DNA of 55,644 bases from the NCBI GenBank assembly GCA_003343995.1, contig QAKE01000085.1, forward strand, positions 1 to 55,644, read 5' to 3'. Under the pieces are notes generated by a model. It did not search any database, was not told the origin of the DNA, and saw nothing but the letters and a program-made list of their open reading frames with translations. Source of the DNA: Bacillota bacterium (GTDB lineage: Bacteria; Bacillota; Clostridia; Christensenellales; Borkfalkiaceae). The position numbers were made by a program, and so were the translations under genes. Below are positions 17,990-24,812 of this stretch, piece after piece. Every line of letters starts with the position of its first letter. Positions within the stretch are counted from its first letter, which is position 1.

Positions 17990-18784
17990 TCAGTTTCCTC
18001 TTTCTATGGTTTTTCCGTCGAGATAGGCGAGCGCGCCCCCCGTAAAATGCAGCACGATCCGCTGCGCCGTCAGCCGCTGCTTTTTCGCCTTCAACGCGCG
18101 GTTCACGCTCTCTTTGCCGTACTTTCCGTCGCCCACGACGAAATGCCCGTAAAACGCCGTATGCGCGCGGATCTGGTGGGTTTTCCCCGTGACGAGCCTG
18201 ATTTCCAGCAAACTCGTTTGTTCCCGTTTTTCCAGCACCCGATACGCCGTGACGACGGGCGCCGCCCCCTTGACGGGGGTTTTGTAAATCTTTACGGCGG
18301 AGGAGGCGGCGTCCTTGACGAGATAATCGCAAAGCTCCCCCTCGTCCCTTTCAAAAAAGCCGTACACCTCCGCGAGGTAATATTTTTCAAACGCGCGCGT
18401 TTTAAAACCGTGCAGCAATTCCCGTTCCGCCGTTTTGTTTTTGGCGAAGAGCATCACGCCGTCGGTGTTGGTATCGAGGCGGTGTATGAAATAAAGCTCC
18501 CCGCGCGAAGACAGCTCGGCGAACAGCGCCGCGCTTTCCACCCCCTTCCGCTTGTTTACGGCGAGAATGTTTTCGTCCTCGTAAAGGAGGGTATGCGTGG
18601 GCGCGGCGTCGATATACGCGACGACTTTATCCCCCGCGCAGAGAAGGACGTCCTCCCCCACCCGCGCGCCGTTGACCTTGACGTCGCGCTTTCTTAAAAC
18701 GCGCTGCGCCGCGGAAAAGGACACGCCGTTTTCCGCGAGCAGTTTAACGAGTTTGATTGTCTTTGTGCTTACAATTTCCACCAT
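17990..18784 (-). CDS. RluA-family 23S rRNA/tRNA pseudouridine synthase
   Basis: Isomerises uridine to pseudouridine in structured RNA. The 264-residue protein has an N-terminal S4 RNA-binding domain (about 9-60) and the RluA catalytic motif HRLDTNTDG at 101-109 with the catalytic Asp; the KTHQIRAH motif is near 204. Which uridine is modified cannot be told from sequence. The start at 18784 lies inside the end of feoB, giving a 41-base overlap in another frame. A later start would remove part of the S4 domain, so the overlap is accepted. Confidence 0.88.
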   Translation of the reverse strand: MVEIVSTKTIKLVKLLAENGVSFSAAQRVLRKRDVKVNGARVGEDVLLCAGDKVVAYIDAAPTHTLLYEDENILAVNKRKGVESAALFAELSSRGELYFIHRLDTNTDGVMLFAKNKTAERELLHGFKTRAFEKYYLAEVYGFFERDEGELCDYLVKDAASSAVKIYKTPVKGAAPVVTAYRVLEKREQTSLLEIRLVTGKTHQIRAHTAFYGHFVVGDGKYGKESVNRALKAKKQRLTAQRIVLHFTGGALAYLDGKTIERGN

Positions 18785-21068
18785 TGCATTTTCCGCAGGC
18801 TTTACAGCCTCCTTTTTTCCGGAATACGGCGACGACCGTTACGATACACCCCGCGACGACGGCGGCGGTGCAGCCGACGCGGTGTTCGGCGAAAAAGTAC
18901 GCCGCATACCCCGCGAGCAGGGCGATGACGAACATGCCCGCGCCGCTCAGCAGCGCGTATTTCCAACCGATTTCCCGCCGGATGGCGGCGAGCGCCGACA
19001 GACACGGGGTATAGAGCGCGAAAAACGCCAGAAACGCCAGCGCCTGCGCGGGCGAGAACAGCCCGCCGATATCGCCGCACAGCATGGAAAGCGTTCCCGC
19101 GACCGCCTCTTTCGCAAAGATGCCGCTCACGAGGGAAACGGACACCCGCCAATCGGTGATGCCCATGGGATAAAAGAGCACCCTGAGCCCCTTGCCGACG
19201 AGGTAGAGCATGCTGTTTTCCGCACTGCCGACATAGGCGAGCGAAAAGGAAAAGTTGCTTAAAAACCATAACGCCAGCGTTACCGCCACGATCATTCCGC
19301 CGACTCTTATTATAAATTGTTTCGCGTAATATAGCAAGGCTTTGACGATCTTTTTTCCGCCGACGCGCCGAAGCGGCGGCATTTCCATGATGAAAAACGC
19401 CTTTTTTTTGTAAACCGTTTTGTTGAGCAGCGCGGAAACGAGGCAGGCGACGATCAGCCCGCCGAGGTAAATGAGCGCCAGAATCATCGGTTTTGCGAAG
19501 GAAAACACGGCGTTCACCACCAAAAGATACACGGGCAAACGCGCCGAACAGGTGATAAACGGCAGCAGGAGCACGGTTTTTTTCTGCAAGGTTTTATCCT
19601 CCATGGAGCGCGTGGAAAGCGCCGCCACGGCGGTGCAGCCGTAGCCGGAGAACAGCGAAAAAAACGCCCGTCCGTTGAGCCCGAGTTTTTCGAAAAAGCC
19701 GTCTGACATAAAGGCGAACCGCGCCATCAGCCCGCTTTCTTCCAAAATCGTGAGCGATAAAAAGAGCACGCCGAGTTGCGGTAAAAAGGATAATACGGAA
19801 AACGCCCCGCCGAGCAGACCGTCGCACACCAGAGAGGAGAGCCAAGGCGGCGCGGAAACGAGCGCGCGCGCCGCCGCGCCCGACAGCATGCCGAACAGCC
19901 GCTCCAACAAGGAAAGCAGCAGCGCCGCCGGCGAATATGCGCCGAACGCCGCGTAAAACACCAGCGCCGCCGTTACCAGAAAGGCAGCCGCCGCGCCGAA
20001 TTTATGAAAGAGGATTTTATCGAGAACGCTTTCCCTTTGCCGCGGGGGCGTATACGCCCGTTTCGCCGCGGCGAGATCGGGTATACCCGAAACGCTCGTT
20101 TTACGCTCGGCGTCTTTTTGCTTCCCCTCCGCCGCAACGGCGAATTTTTTATCCGCCGCCCGCTTTATATCCGAAGTCTGCTTTTTATCCGCCGCGCCCG
20201 TCCCGTCCGCATATCTTCCGTCCGCGCTTATTCCGCTTTCGTTTTTTCCGCCCGCCGCGCGCACGCCCGATCTTCCGCTTTCCCCCGCGAGAAAATCGGC
20301 AAAGGGCTTTATCGATTTTTTTTCGCGTGCGTTTACGGCGAACACCCGCCGCTGCAGCGCGCGCTCCATCGCCGCGATATCCAGCGTGCCGCCGTATCGG
20401 CAAAATTCGTCGTAAAAGGTGAACACCACTGCGGTGCGACGGCTTTTGAGCAGTTTTTCCGCCCCTTCCAGCCCGCGCGCCACGTCGTGCGAAGAAATGA
20501 CGCAAACAAAGAGGGCGGCGGGGTTGTCGTTGATGAAATCGCGGGTAATTTTTTCCTCGGGCGAAGTGGCGGTTACGCCGTATATACCGGGGAGATCGAA
20601 CACCTCCCCGCCCGTTTTCAGCCGCCGCGACGCCGCGCCCACCGTAACGCCGTGCCAGTTGCCCGTGCGCTCCTCCGCCCCCGTGAGGGCGTTGAACAGC
20701 GTGGTTTTACCCGCGTTGGGAAATCCGACGAAGGCGATCTTGCCCGCGCCGCGGTCTTCCGCGCGCGCCGCTTTATCTGCCGCTTTGTTTGCGAAGTTTG
20801 TCCGCGCCGCGGCGGTTGCCGTTCCTCCCGCAAAATCCGCCCGCGCCGAAACGACCTTTGCCCTATCGAAACCTACTCGCGCCGAAACAATCTTTCCTCT
20901 ATCGAAACCCGCCCCCGCCGCCGAACCGTACACGCCCGCGCCGACCGCCCGAACAAAACTTTTTTTCGCGCCGTCCGTTTGTTTTCCGCCTATTGCCGAA
21001 CCGCCCATTGCCGCGACTTCGCCGCGCGGATTGCCCGCCGCGCCAACCGTTTTTTTCGCGCTAAACAC
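18744..21068 (-). CDS. feoB: Ferrous iron transporter FeoB with unusual N-terminal extension
   Basis: Inner-membrane Fe(II) importer with an N-terminal G domain. The 774-residue protein has G1 GFPNAGKT at 115-122, GNWHGVTV (normally GNWPGVTV) at 136-143 and G3 DLPG at 158-161. Where FeoB has the G4 NMxD, this protein reads TFYD (217-220), without the Asn. Residues 1-108 form an Ala/Gly/Lys-rich extension with 12-residue repeats, and about 262-335 is another low-complexity insertion. The gate and nucleoside-recognition-like membrane domains follow, then a Cys-rich tail CKACGKCNGGNC. The start is GTG at 21068, preceded by GAGGTG at good spacing and overlapping feoA by 8 bases. Confidence 0.92.
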   Translation of the reverse strand: MFSAKKTVGAAGNPRGEVAAMGGSAIGGKQTDGAKKSFVRAVGAGVYGSAAGAGFDRGKIVSARVGFDRAKVVSARADFAGGTATAAARTNFANKAADKAARAEDRGAGKIAFVGFPNAGKTTLFNALTGAEERTGNWHGVTVGAASRRLKTGGEVFDLPGIYGVTATSPEEKITRDFINDNPAALFVCVISSHDVARGLEGAEKLLKSRRTAVVFTFYDEFCRYGGTLDIAAMERALQRRVFAVNAREKKSIKPFADFLAGESGRSGVRAAGGKNESGISADGRYADGTGAADKKQTSDIKRAADKKFAVAAEGKQKDAERKTSVSGIPDLAAAKRAYTPPRQRESVLDKILFHKFGAAAAFLVTAALVFYAAFGAYSPAALLLSLLERLFGMLSGAAARALVSAPPWLSSLVCDGLLGGAFSVLSFLPQLGVLFLSLTILEESGLMARFAFMSDGFFEKLGLNGRAFFSLFSGYGCTAVAALSTRSMEDKTLQKKTVLLLPFITCSARLPVYLLVVNAVFSFAKPMILALIYLGGLIVACLVSALLNKTVYKKKAFFIMEMPPLRRVGGKKIVKALLYYAKQFIIRVGGMIVAVTLALWFLSNFSFSLAYVGSAENSMLYLVGKGLRVLFYPMGITDWRVSVSLVSGIFAKEAVAGTLSMLCGDIGGLFSPAQALAFLAFFALYTPCLSALAAIRREIGWKYALLSGAGMFVIALLAGYAAYFFAEHRVGCTAAVVAGCIVTVVAVFRKKGGCKACGKCNGGNCKHKDNQTR
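20842..20913 (-). repeat. Two tandem 36-bp repeats in the feoB N-terminal extension
   Basis: Units 20842-20877 and 20878-20913 encode GFDRAKVVSARA-like and GFDRGKIVSARV-like 12-residue repeats. A more degenerate copy seems to continue towards the G domain. In-frame tandem duplication explains part of the extension. Confidence 0.8.
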
Positions 21069-21279
21069 GTTGCACCTCTATAAAGCGGGCGATTTCCCTG
21101 CGCATCACCACGGCGATACCGTTTACGCGCACGAGCAGCGCGCCGTTCGCCGGCGCGAAACGCTCCACCGCCGCGGGTTGTCCCGCGCGGACGCCCATGC
21201 TTTCCAGACGCGCGCGCGCGTCGCCGCCGACGGCGGCAATGATGATTTTTTCTCCAATCTTCGCATCGCTCAATTTCAT
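21061..21279 (-). CDS. feoA: Ferrous iron transport accessory protein FeoA
   Basis: Small SH3-like cytosolic partner of FeoB. The 72-residue protein begins MKLSDAKIGEKIIIAAVGG and continues ARARLESMGVRAGQPAAVERF, matching the FeoA pattern of a short beta barrel with a conserved L-x-x-x-G-x-x-x-G segment. Length is normal. It overlaps the feoB GTG start by 8 bases, so the pair is translationally coupled. No clear Shine-Dalgarno stands before its ATG; a TACAAT hexamer sits only 5 bases upstream, so the 5' end of the transcript is uncertain. Confidence 0.9.
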   Translation of the reverse strand: MKLSDAKIGEKIIIAAVGGDARARLESMGVRAGQPAAVERFAPANGALLVRVNGIAVVMRREIARFIEVQRV

Positions 21280-21391
21280 ACTTCATTGTATGAACCGCAT
21301 GCAAAAAAAATACGCCGCAAGCCCCTTTCCGCAAAAAACGCGCGCAAAGAAAAAACCGTTCTGCGCCGCAAATTCCCGTCCGTCATGCAAA

Positions 21392-21423
21392 AAAGCCGCC
21401 CCGAAAAATTCCGGAACGACTTT
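21392..21423 (-). terminator. Terminator after the large surface protein gene
   Basis: On the minus strand a 12-bp stem with several G-U pairs (21412-21423 with 21392-21403, 8-base loop) is followed by T6. The wobble pairs make it functional only on the minus strand, matching the gene that ends at 21443. Confidence 0.7.
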
Positions 21424-21442
21424 TTACATAGGATGAAGACTT

Positions 21443-23404
21443 TTACTTTTTGGACTTTTTATCTTTCTTCGCGGGCGCGGTTTCCGCGTCCTTCGGCTTG
21501 ATGCACAAAATCACGATGATACCGATGAGTGCCAGCGTGCCGATGCTCAAAAACACCAACGACCAAACATTGTTCAAGAACCAGTTGTTTTCGTTGGGAA
21601 CGACGCGTTTCGGCGTGGAAAGCGCGTTGATCACCGTTTCCGCCGAGGCGGACTTCATGCTGCCTTCCCCGTACACGGTCAGGATGATCTTATAGTATCC
21701 CGTTTCCGCGGGAGTAAAGGTCAAAGAACCGTCGTACGCGTATTTCGCATACTTATCGTAGGTTTCCTTATCCTCTTCCTCGTCGAGTTCGGAGGAGGGG
21801 ATAATTTCTTCGTATTCGCCGTCTTCCGTTGCCGAATAGAACAGCTGATATTCCTTGATGGGCGATTTCGCCTTCACGTCGAAATCCGCCGCGGTGTAGG
21901 AAATGCCTATATACGCCTTTTCCTGACCGCCCTTCGCCTCCGTTACGGAGATGGGCGCGTCGTCGTAAACCTCGAAGCTGAACGCAAAATTCTGCCCCGC
22001 GACGACTTCCCCGTCGCCTGCCTCCGCATCCTGCGCGGCGGCGTAAACCTTGATACCTTCGATAAATTCGTTTTTATCGTTCACGATATCGTCTTTTTCC
22101 ATCTTGTTGCCGCTTTCGTCCTCGAACAATACGTAGAACTCGTATTTGCCCGCGTTGTTCACGGGGATTTTGAAGGAGGACGTGCTCGTCCAGTCGGATG
22201 TGCGCGTGCGGTACCAAACGGTATAATCGAGATCGTCGTAAGCGGTGAAACCGTCGTTAAAAAGCGACTTCATGGAGGGCAGTTCGAGATAATTGCCCGA
22301 GCCGAGACGGATATAATGATCGCCGTCGCGCGTCGCCTCGTAAAGCGCCTTCCTGTATGCGGCGATCGCCGATTGCGTAGCCGCCGCCGAGGGAGCGACG
22401 GTATCCGAAGCGCTCTTCACGGTAAATTCGCCGAACACTTCGTTTTCCTCTTCCCCTTCGATGACGATCTGGAATTTCACTTCCGCGCCGTTTTCCTTAA
22501 TACGCAAAGTCTTGGTGGAGGATTCGTTGTCGTAAGCGATCGACGATTTATATTCGTCCGCCACGGCGATCTTGAAGGAGCTTGCCGTGTGCGGCGCGTC
22601 GATGGCATATTCCGCGGGAACGACGGAGTGACTGATAAAGGGCAGCTTTTCGATCGCTGCGTCGGTTTCTCCGTTATAGAATTTTTCGCTGAGCAGCACT
22701 ACGGATTTCACGGGGGTGATTTTGCCGTCCGTCAAAACGAAATCCTGCTTGTTTGCGCCCTGCGCAATAGAATCGACGGTAACCGTGCCGCCGTTTTCCG
22801 CGGCAAACGCGAACTTGCCCACGGCGTTGCCGCCGAACATTTCGGGTTTATACTGCGTTTTTTCCGTCAGATCGAATTCCGTTCCGTTGACGGTGATTTT
22901 AAAGGAATACGCGCCGTTTTCGGGATTTGCGACGGCAACCGCAACGGTGTATGTTTTATCGCTGACCGCAACGGTTTTCGTTTCTCCGCCGACCGTAACC
23001 GACGTGCCGTCGATGGAAACGACGTTTTCGATTTCCTTTTTATAAACGGTTTTTTCCTCTTCGATAAAGGCGTTTCCGTTGACGTCGTAAGAATCGTAAA
23101 GCAGTTTAAACTCCGCCTTGCTCATCTCCGCAGCCAGCTGAAATTTCACCTCGAGGGCGTTAAGCACGAGATTTCTCTTGAACTCCGCGCTCCCCTTTTC
23201 GCCCAGCGCGAGCTTCAGCGCGCCGTCGGTTAAAACCGCCTCGTCCTTGCCGCCGGTGCTCCCGTTTTCGTAAACGGTGAAATACTCCGTCGTTATATTG
23301 TCGCCCTCATCCGCGAATACCCTGACGGAAAAAACGCCGAAGGCAACGATCGCGGCGACGGCGAGGATCATTGAAATCATCTTTTTAGCGATGCCGATTT
23401 TCAT
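21443..23404 (-). CDS. Large secreted, membrane-anchored surface protein of unknown function
   Basis: Not recognised as a characterised family. The 653-residue protein has a signal peptide (about 1-31, KMISMILAVAAIVAFGVFSVRVFA), a long extracellular region rich in beta strands with Asp/Glu/Thr, and near the C-terminus a transmembrane helix (about 612-633) followed by a Lys-rich cytoplasmic tail KKDKKSKK. Segments such as AGKYEFYVLFEDESGNKM and ETGYYKIILTVYG look like Ig-like or PKD-like beta sandwiches. There is no LPxTG motif, so it is anchored by the C-terminal helix. It is transcribed alone, with a promoter at 23433-23461 and its own terminator. Confidence 0.8.
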   Translation of the reverse strand: MKIGIAKKMISMILAVAAIVAFGVFSVRVFADEGDNITTEYFTVYENGSTGGKDEAVLTDGALKLALGEKGSAEFKRNLVLNALEVKFQLAAEMSKAEFKLLYDSYDVNGNAFIEEEKTVYKKEIENVVSIDGTSVTVGGETKTVAVSDKTYTVAVAVANPENGAYSFKITVNGTEFDLTEKTQYKPEMFGGNAVGKFAFAAENGGTVTVDSIAQGANKQDFVLTDGKITPVKSVVLLSEKFYNGETDAAIEKLPFISHSVVPAEYAIDAPHTASSFKIAVADEYKSSIAYDNESSTKTLRIKENGAEVKFQIVIEGEEENEVFGEFTVKSASDTVAPSAAATQSAIAAYRKALYEATRDGDHYIRLGSGNYLELPSMKSLFNDGFTAYDDLDYTVWYRTRTSDWTSTSSFKIPVNNAGKYEFYVLFEDESGNKMEKDDIVNDKNEFIEGIKVYAAAQDAEAGDGEVVAGQNFAFSFEVYDDAPISVTEAKGGQEKAYIGISYTAADFDVKAKSPIKEYQLFYSATEDGEYEEIIPSSELDEEEDKETYDKYAKYAYDGSLTFTPAETGYYKIILTVYGEGSMKSASAETVINALSTPKRVVPNENNWFLNNVWSLVFLSIGTLALIGIIVILCIKPKDAETAPAKKDKKSKK

Positions 23405-23432
23405 GCAATGTGCTCCCGTAAACTCTTGTTCG

Positions 23433-23461
23433 ATTATACACTTTCTCAGTATATAGCTTAA
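23433..23461 (-). promoter_or_regulatory. Probable promoter of the surface protein gene
   Basis: Minus-strand -10 TATAAT (23433-23438) with TTAAGC (23456-23461) 17 bases upstream as a weak -35. A GGGAG ribosome binding site follows 9 bases before the ATG. Confidence 0.55.
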
Positions 23462-23604
23462 TCTATTTTAATATAAAAAACGCCGTTTGTCAAACTACTT
23501 TCCCGCTATTTTTAAATTTTTTTGAGCGACGGGGCAAAAAGGCGCACCCGAAAGCCCCGAAAGCGCATAATATGCTATAACGGCGGCGATCCCGCCCCTT
23601 ACAT

Positions 23605-24135
23605 ATGAATGCATTTTTTTTGATCGCCACCGCGTTGACGGTGAGCGCGGACGCTTTTTTCTGCGGCTTTTCCCTCTCGCTCGGCGGAGAGAAAAAAGCC
23701 CCCGTTCTCGCGGGAATTTCCATGACCGTTTTGTGCTTATGCCTTGCGGCGGGACTGCTCGGCAGCGCGCTTTCCGACGTGTTCACCGAGGAGGTTTCCC
23801 TGCTCGGCGGGCTCATCTTGGCGGCGGTGGGCGTTTACAACTTAACCGGAGAAACAAACCCGCAGAAAAAAAGGCGCGGCGCGATGAAACAAAGCGTGCT
23901 CGTCGGCGTTGCCGTCGGCTTGGACGGCGCCGTCGCCACCTTATCGCTCACGATGATGGGCTATCCCTCCCTCGTCGTGCCGCTCGTCGTCACCGCGATG
24001 CATTTTTTCACCATTCTTCTCGGCATACTTCTTTCCGAAAGCGCCGCGTTTTCCAAAATGAAACGGGCGCGCGCCGTCGCGCCGATCATGCTCGTCGCCC
24101 TCGGCGTTTACAAGATGCTCTCGGCGTTTTTATAA
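23605..24135 (+). CDS. MntP/YtaF-like membrane cation efflux protein
   Basis: The 176-residue protein has six hydrophobic segments arranged as two related halves. The first begins with TVSADAFFCGFSLSLGG (about 12-28) and the second with GVAVGLDGAVATLSLTMMG, matching the paired Asp-containing motifs of the MntP (DUF204) manganese-efflux family and its sporulation relative YtaF. Between the halves is a basic loop NPQKKRRGAMK. Manganese as substrate is family knowledge, not visible here. It is one of few plus-strand genes; no Shine-Dalgarno is evident before the ATG, and I saw no yybP-ykoY riboswitch pattern upstream. Confidence 0.75.
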   Translation: MNAFFLIATALTVSADAFFCGFSLSLGGEKKAPVLAGISMTVLCLCLAAGLLGSALSDVFTEEVSLLGGLILAAVGVYNLTGETNPQKKRRGAMKQSVLVGVAVGLDGAVATLSLTMMGYPSLVVPLVVTAMHFFTILLGILLSESAAFSKMKRARAVAPIMLVALGVYKMLSAFL

Positions 24136-24170
24136 ATCAAACGGTTTCTTCCAATCGGTTTTTCTCTTCC

Positions 24171-24206
24171 GAAAGCCGCCGCCCGAATTTGCGGGCGGCG
24201 GCTTTC
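24171..24206. terminator. Bidirectional terminator between mntP-like gene and ysxC
   Basis: Perfect 15-bp stem (24171-24185 with 24192-24206, 6-base loop) with T5 after it on the plus strand, placed between two convergent genes. Confidence 0.88.
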
Positions 24207-24209
24207 TTT

Positions 24210-24812
24210 TTACGGTTCTTCCGCAAACGGCTCGTAAAACACCTTTACCGCCTGTTCGGCGCGGGCGAGCGCGTCGTCGCGCCCCTTGCCGGTTTCCGCG
24301 GAGGTCGCCACGATGTTGCCCGCAGGCACGCCGAGCTGTGCGGCGAGTTCCGCGATGCGCGGTTTAACGCGGCTTTTGCCGAGTTTATCGCTCTTCGTCG
24401 CCACCGCCGTAAAGGGAATGGCGTAATAATAGAGATACTTGACCATCTGCAAGTCCTCTTTCGTGGGCGCGTGGCGGATATCGAAAAGGGAAAACACGTG
24501 CGCCGCACCGTTTTCGAAAAACCGCTCCATCAGCTTGCCCCACTTTTCCTTTTCCGCCTTGCCCGCCTGCGCGAAACCGTACCCCGGAAGGTCGGCGAGC
24601 ACGAAGGGCCCGAAATCGAAATAATTCACCAGCCGCGTTCTGCCCGGCGTATTGGAGGTCCTTGCGAGCTTCGCTTGGTTTGCCAGCATGTTGATAAAGG
24701 AACTTTTGCCGACGTTGGACTTGCCCGACACGGCGATGATCGGCTTATCCGTCTGCAAAAAGCCCTTCGCGTCCGCCGCCGAGGTGACGAACACGGGCGT
24801 TAATTTCATCAT
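24210..24812 (-). CDS. ysxC: Ribosome biogenesis GTPase YsxC/EngB
   Basis: GTPase needed for late 50S assembly. The 200-residue protein has G1 GKSNVGKSS (30-38), G3 DLPGYGFA, G4 TKSDK and the family-specific GRTRLVNYF segment. Length is typical of YsxC/YihA. Its start overlaps the end of lon by 4 bases, as in Bacillus and many Clostridia where ysxC follows lon. Confidence 0.96.
   Translation of the reverse strand: MMKLTPVFVTSAADAKGFLQTDKPIIAVSGKSNVGKSSFINMLANQAKLARTSNTPGRTRLVNYFDFGPFVLADLPGYGFAQAGKAEKEKWGKLMERFFENGAAHVFSLFDIRHAPTKEDLQMVKYLYYYAIPFTAVATKSDKLGKSRVKPRIAELAAQLGVPAGNIVATSAETGKGRDDALARAEQAVKVFYEPFAEEP

Noticed and set aside
18744..18784. Frameshift between feoB and the pseudouridine synthase gene because of their 41-base overlap
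   Set aside because: Both proteins have complete ends in their own frames (Cys-rich tail of FeoB, S4 domain of RluA), so a true overlap is simpler.
23405..23604. yybP-ykoY manganese riboswitch upstream of the MntP-like gene
   Set aside because: The conserved riboswitch core was not seen in this 200-base gap, and the gap seems too unstructured apart from a 5-bp hairpin.
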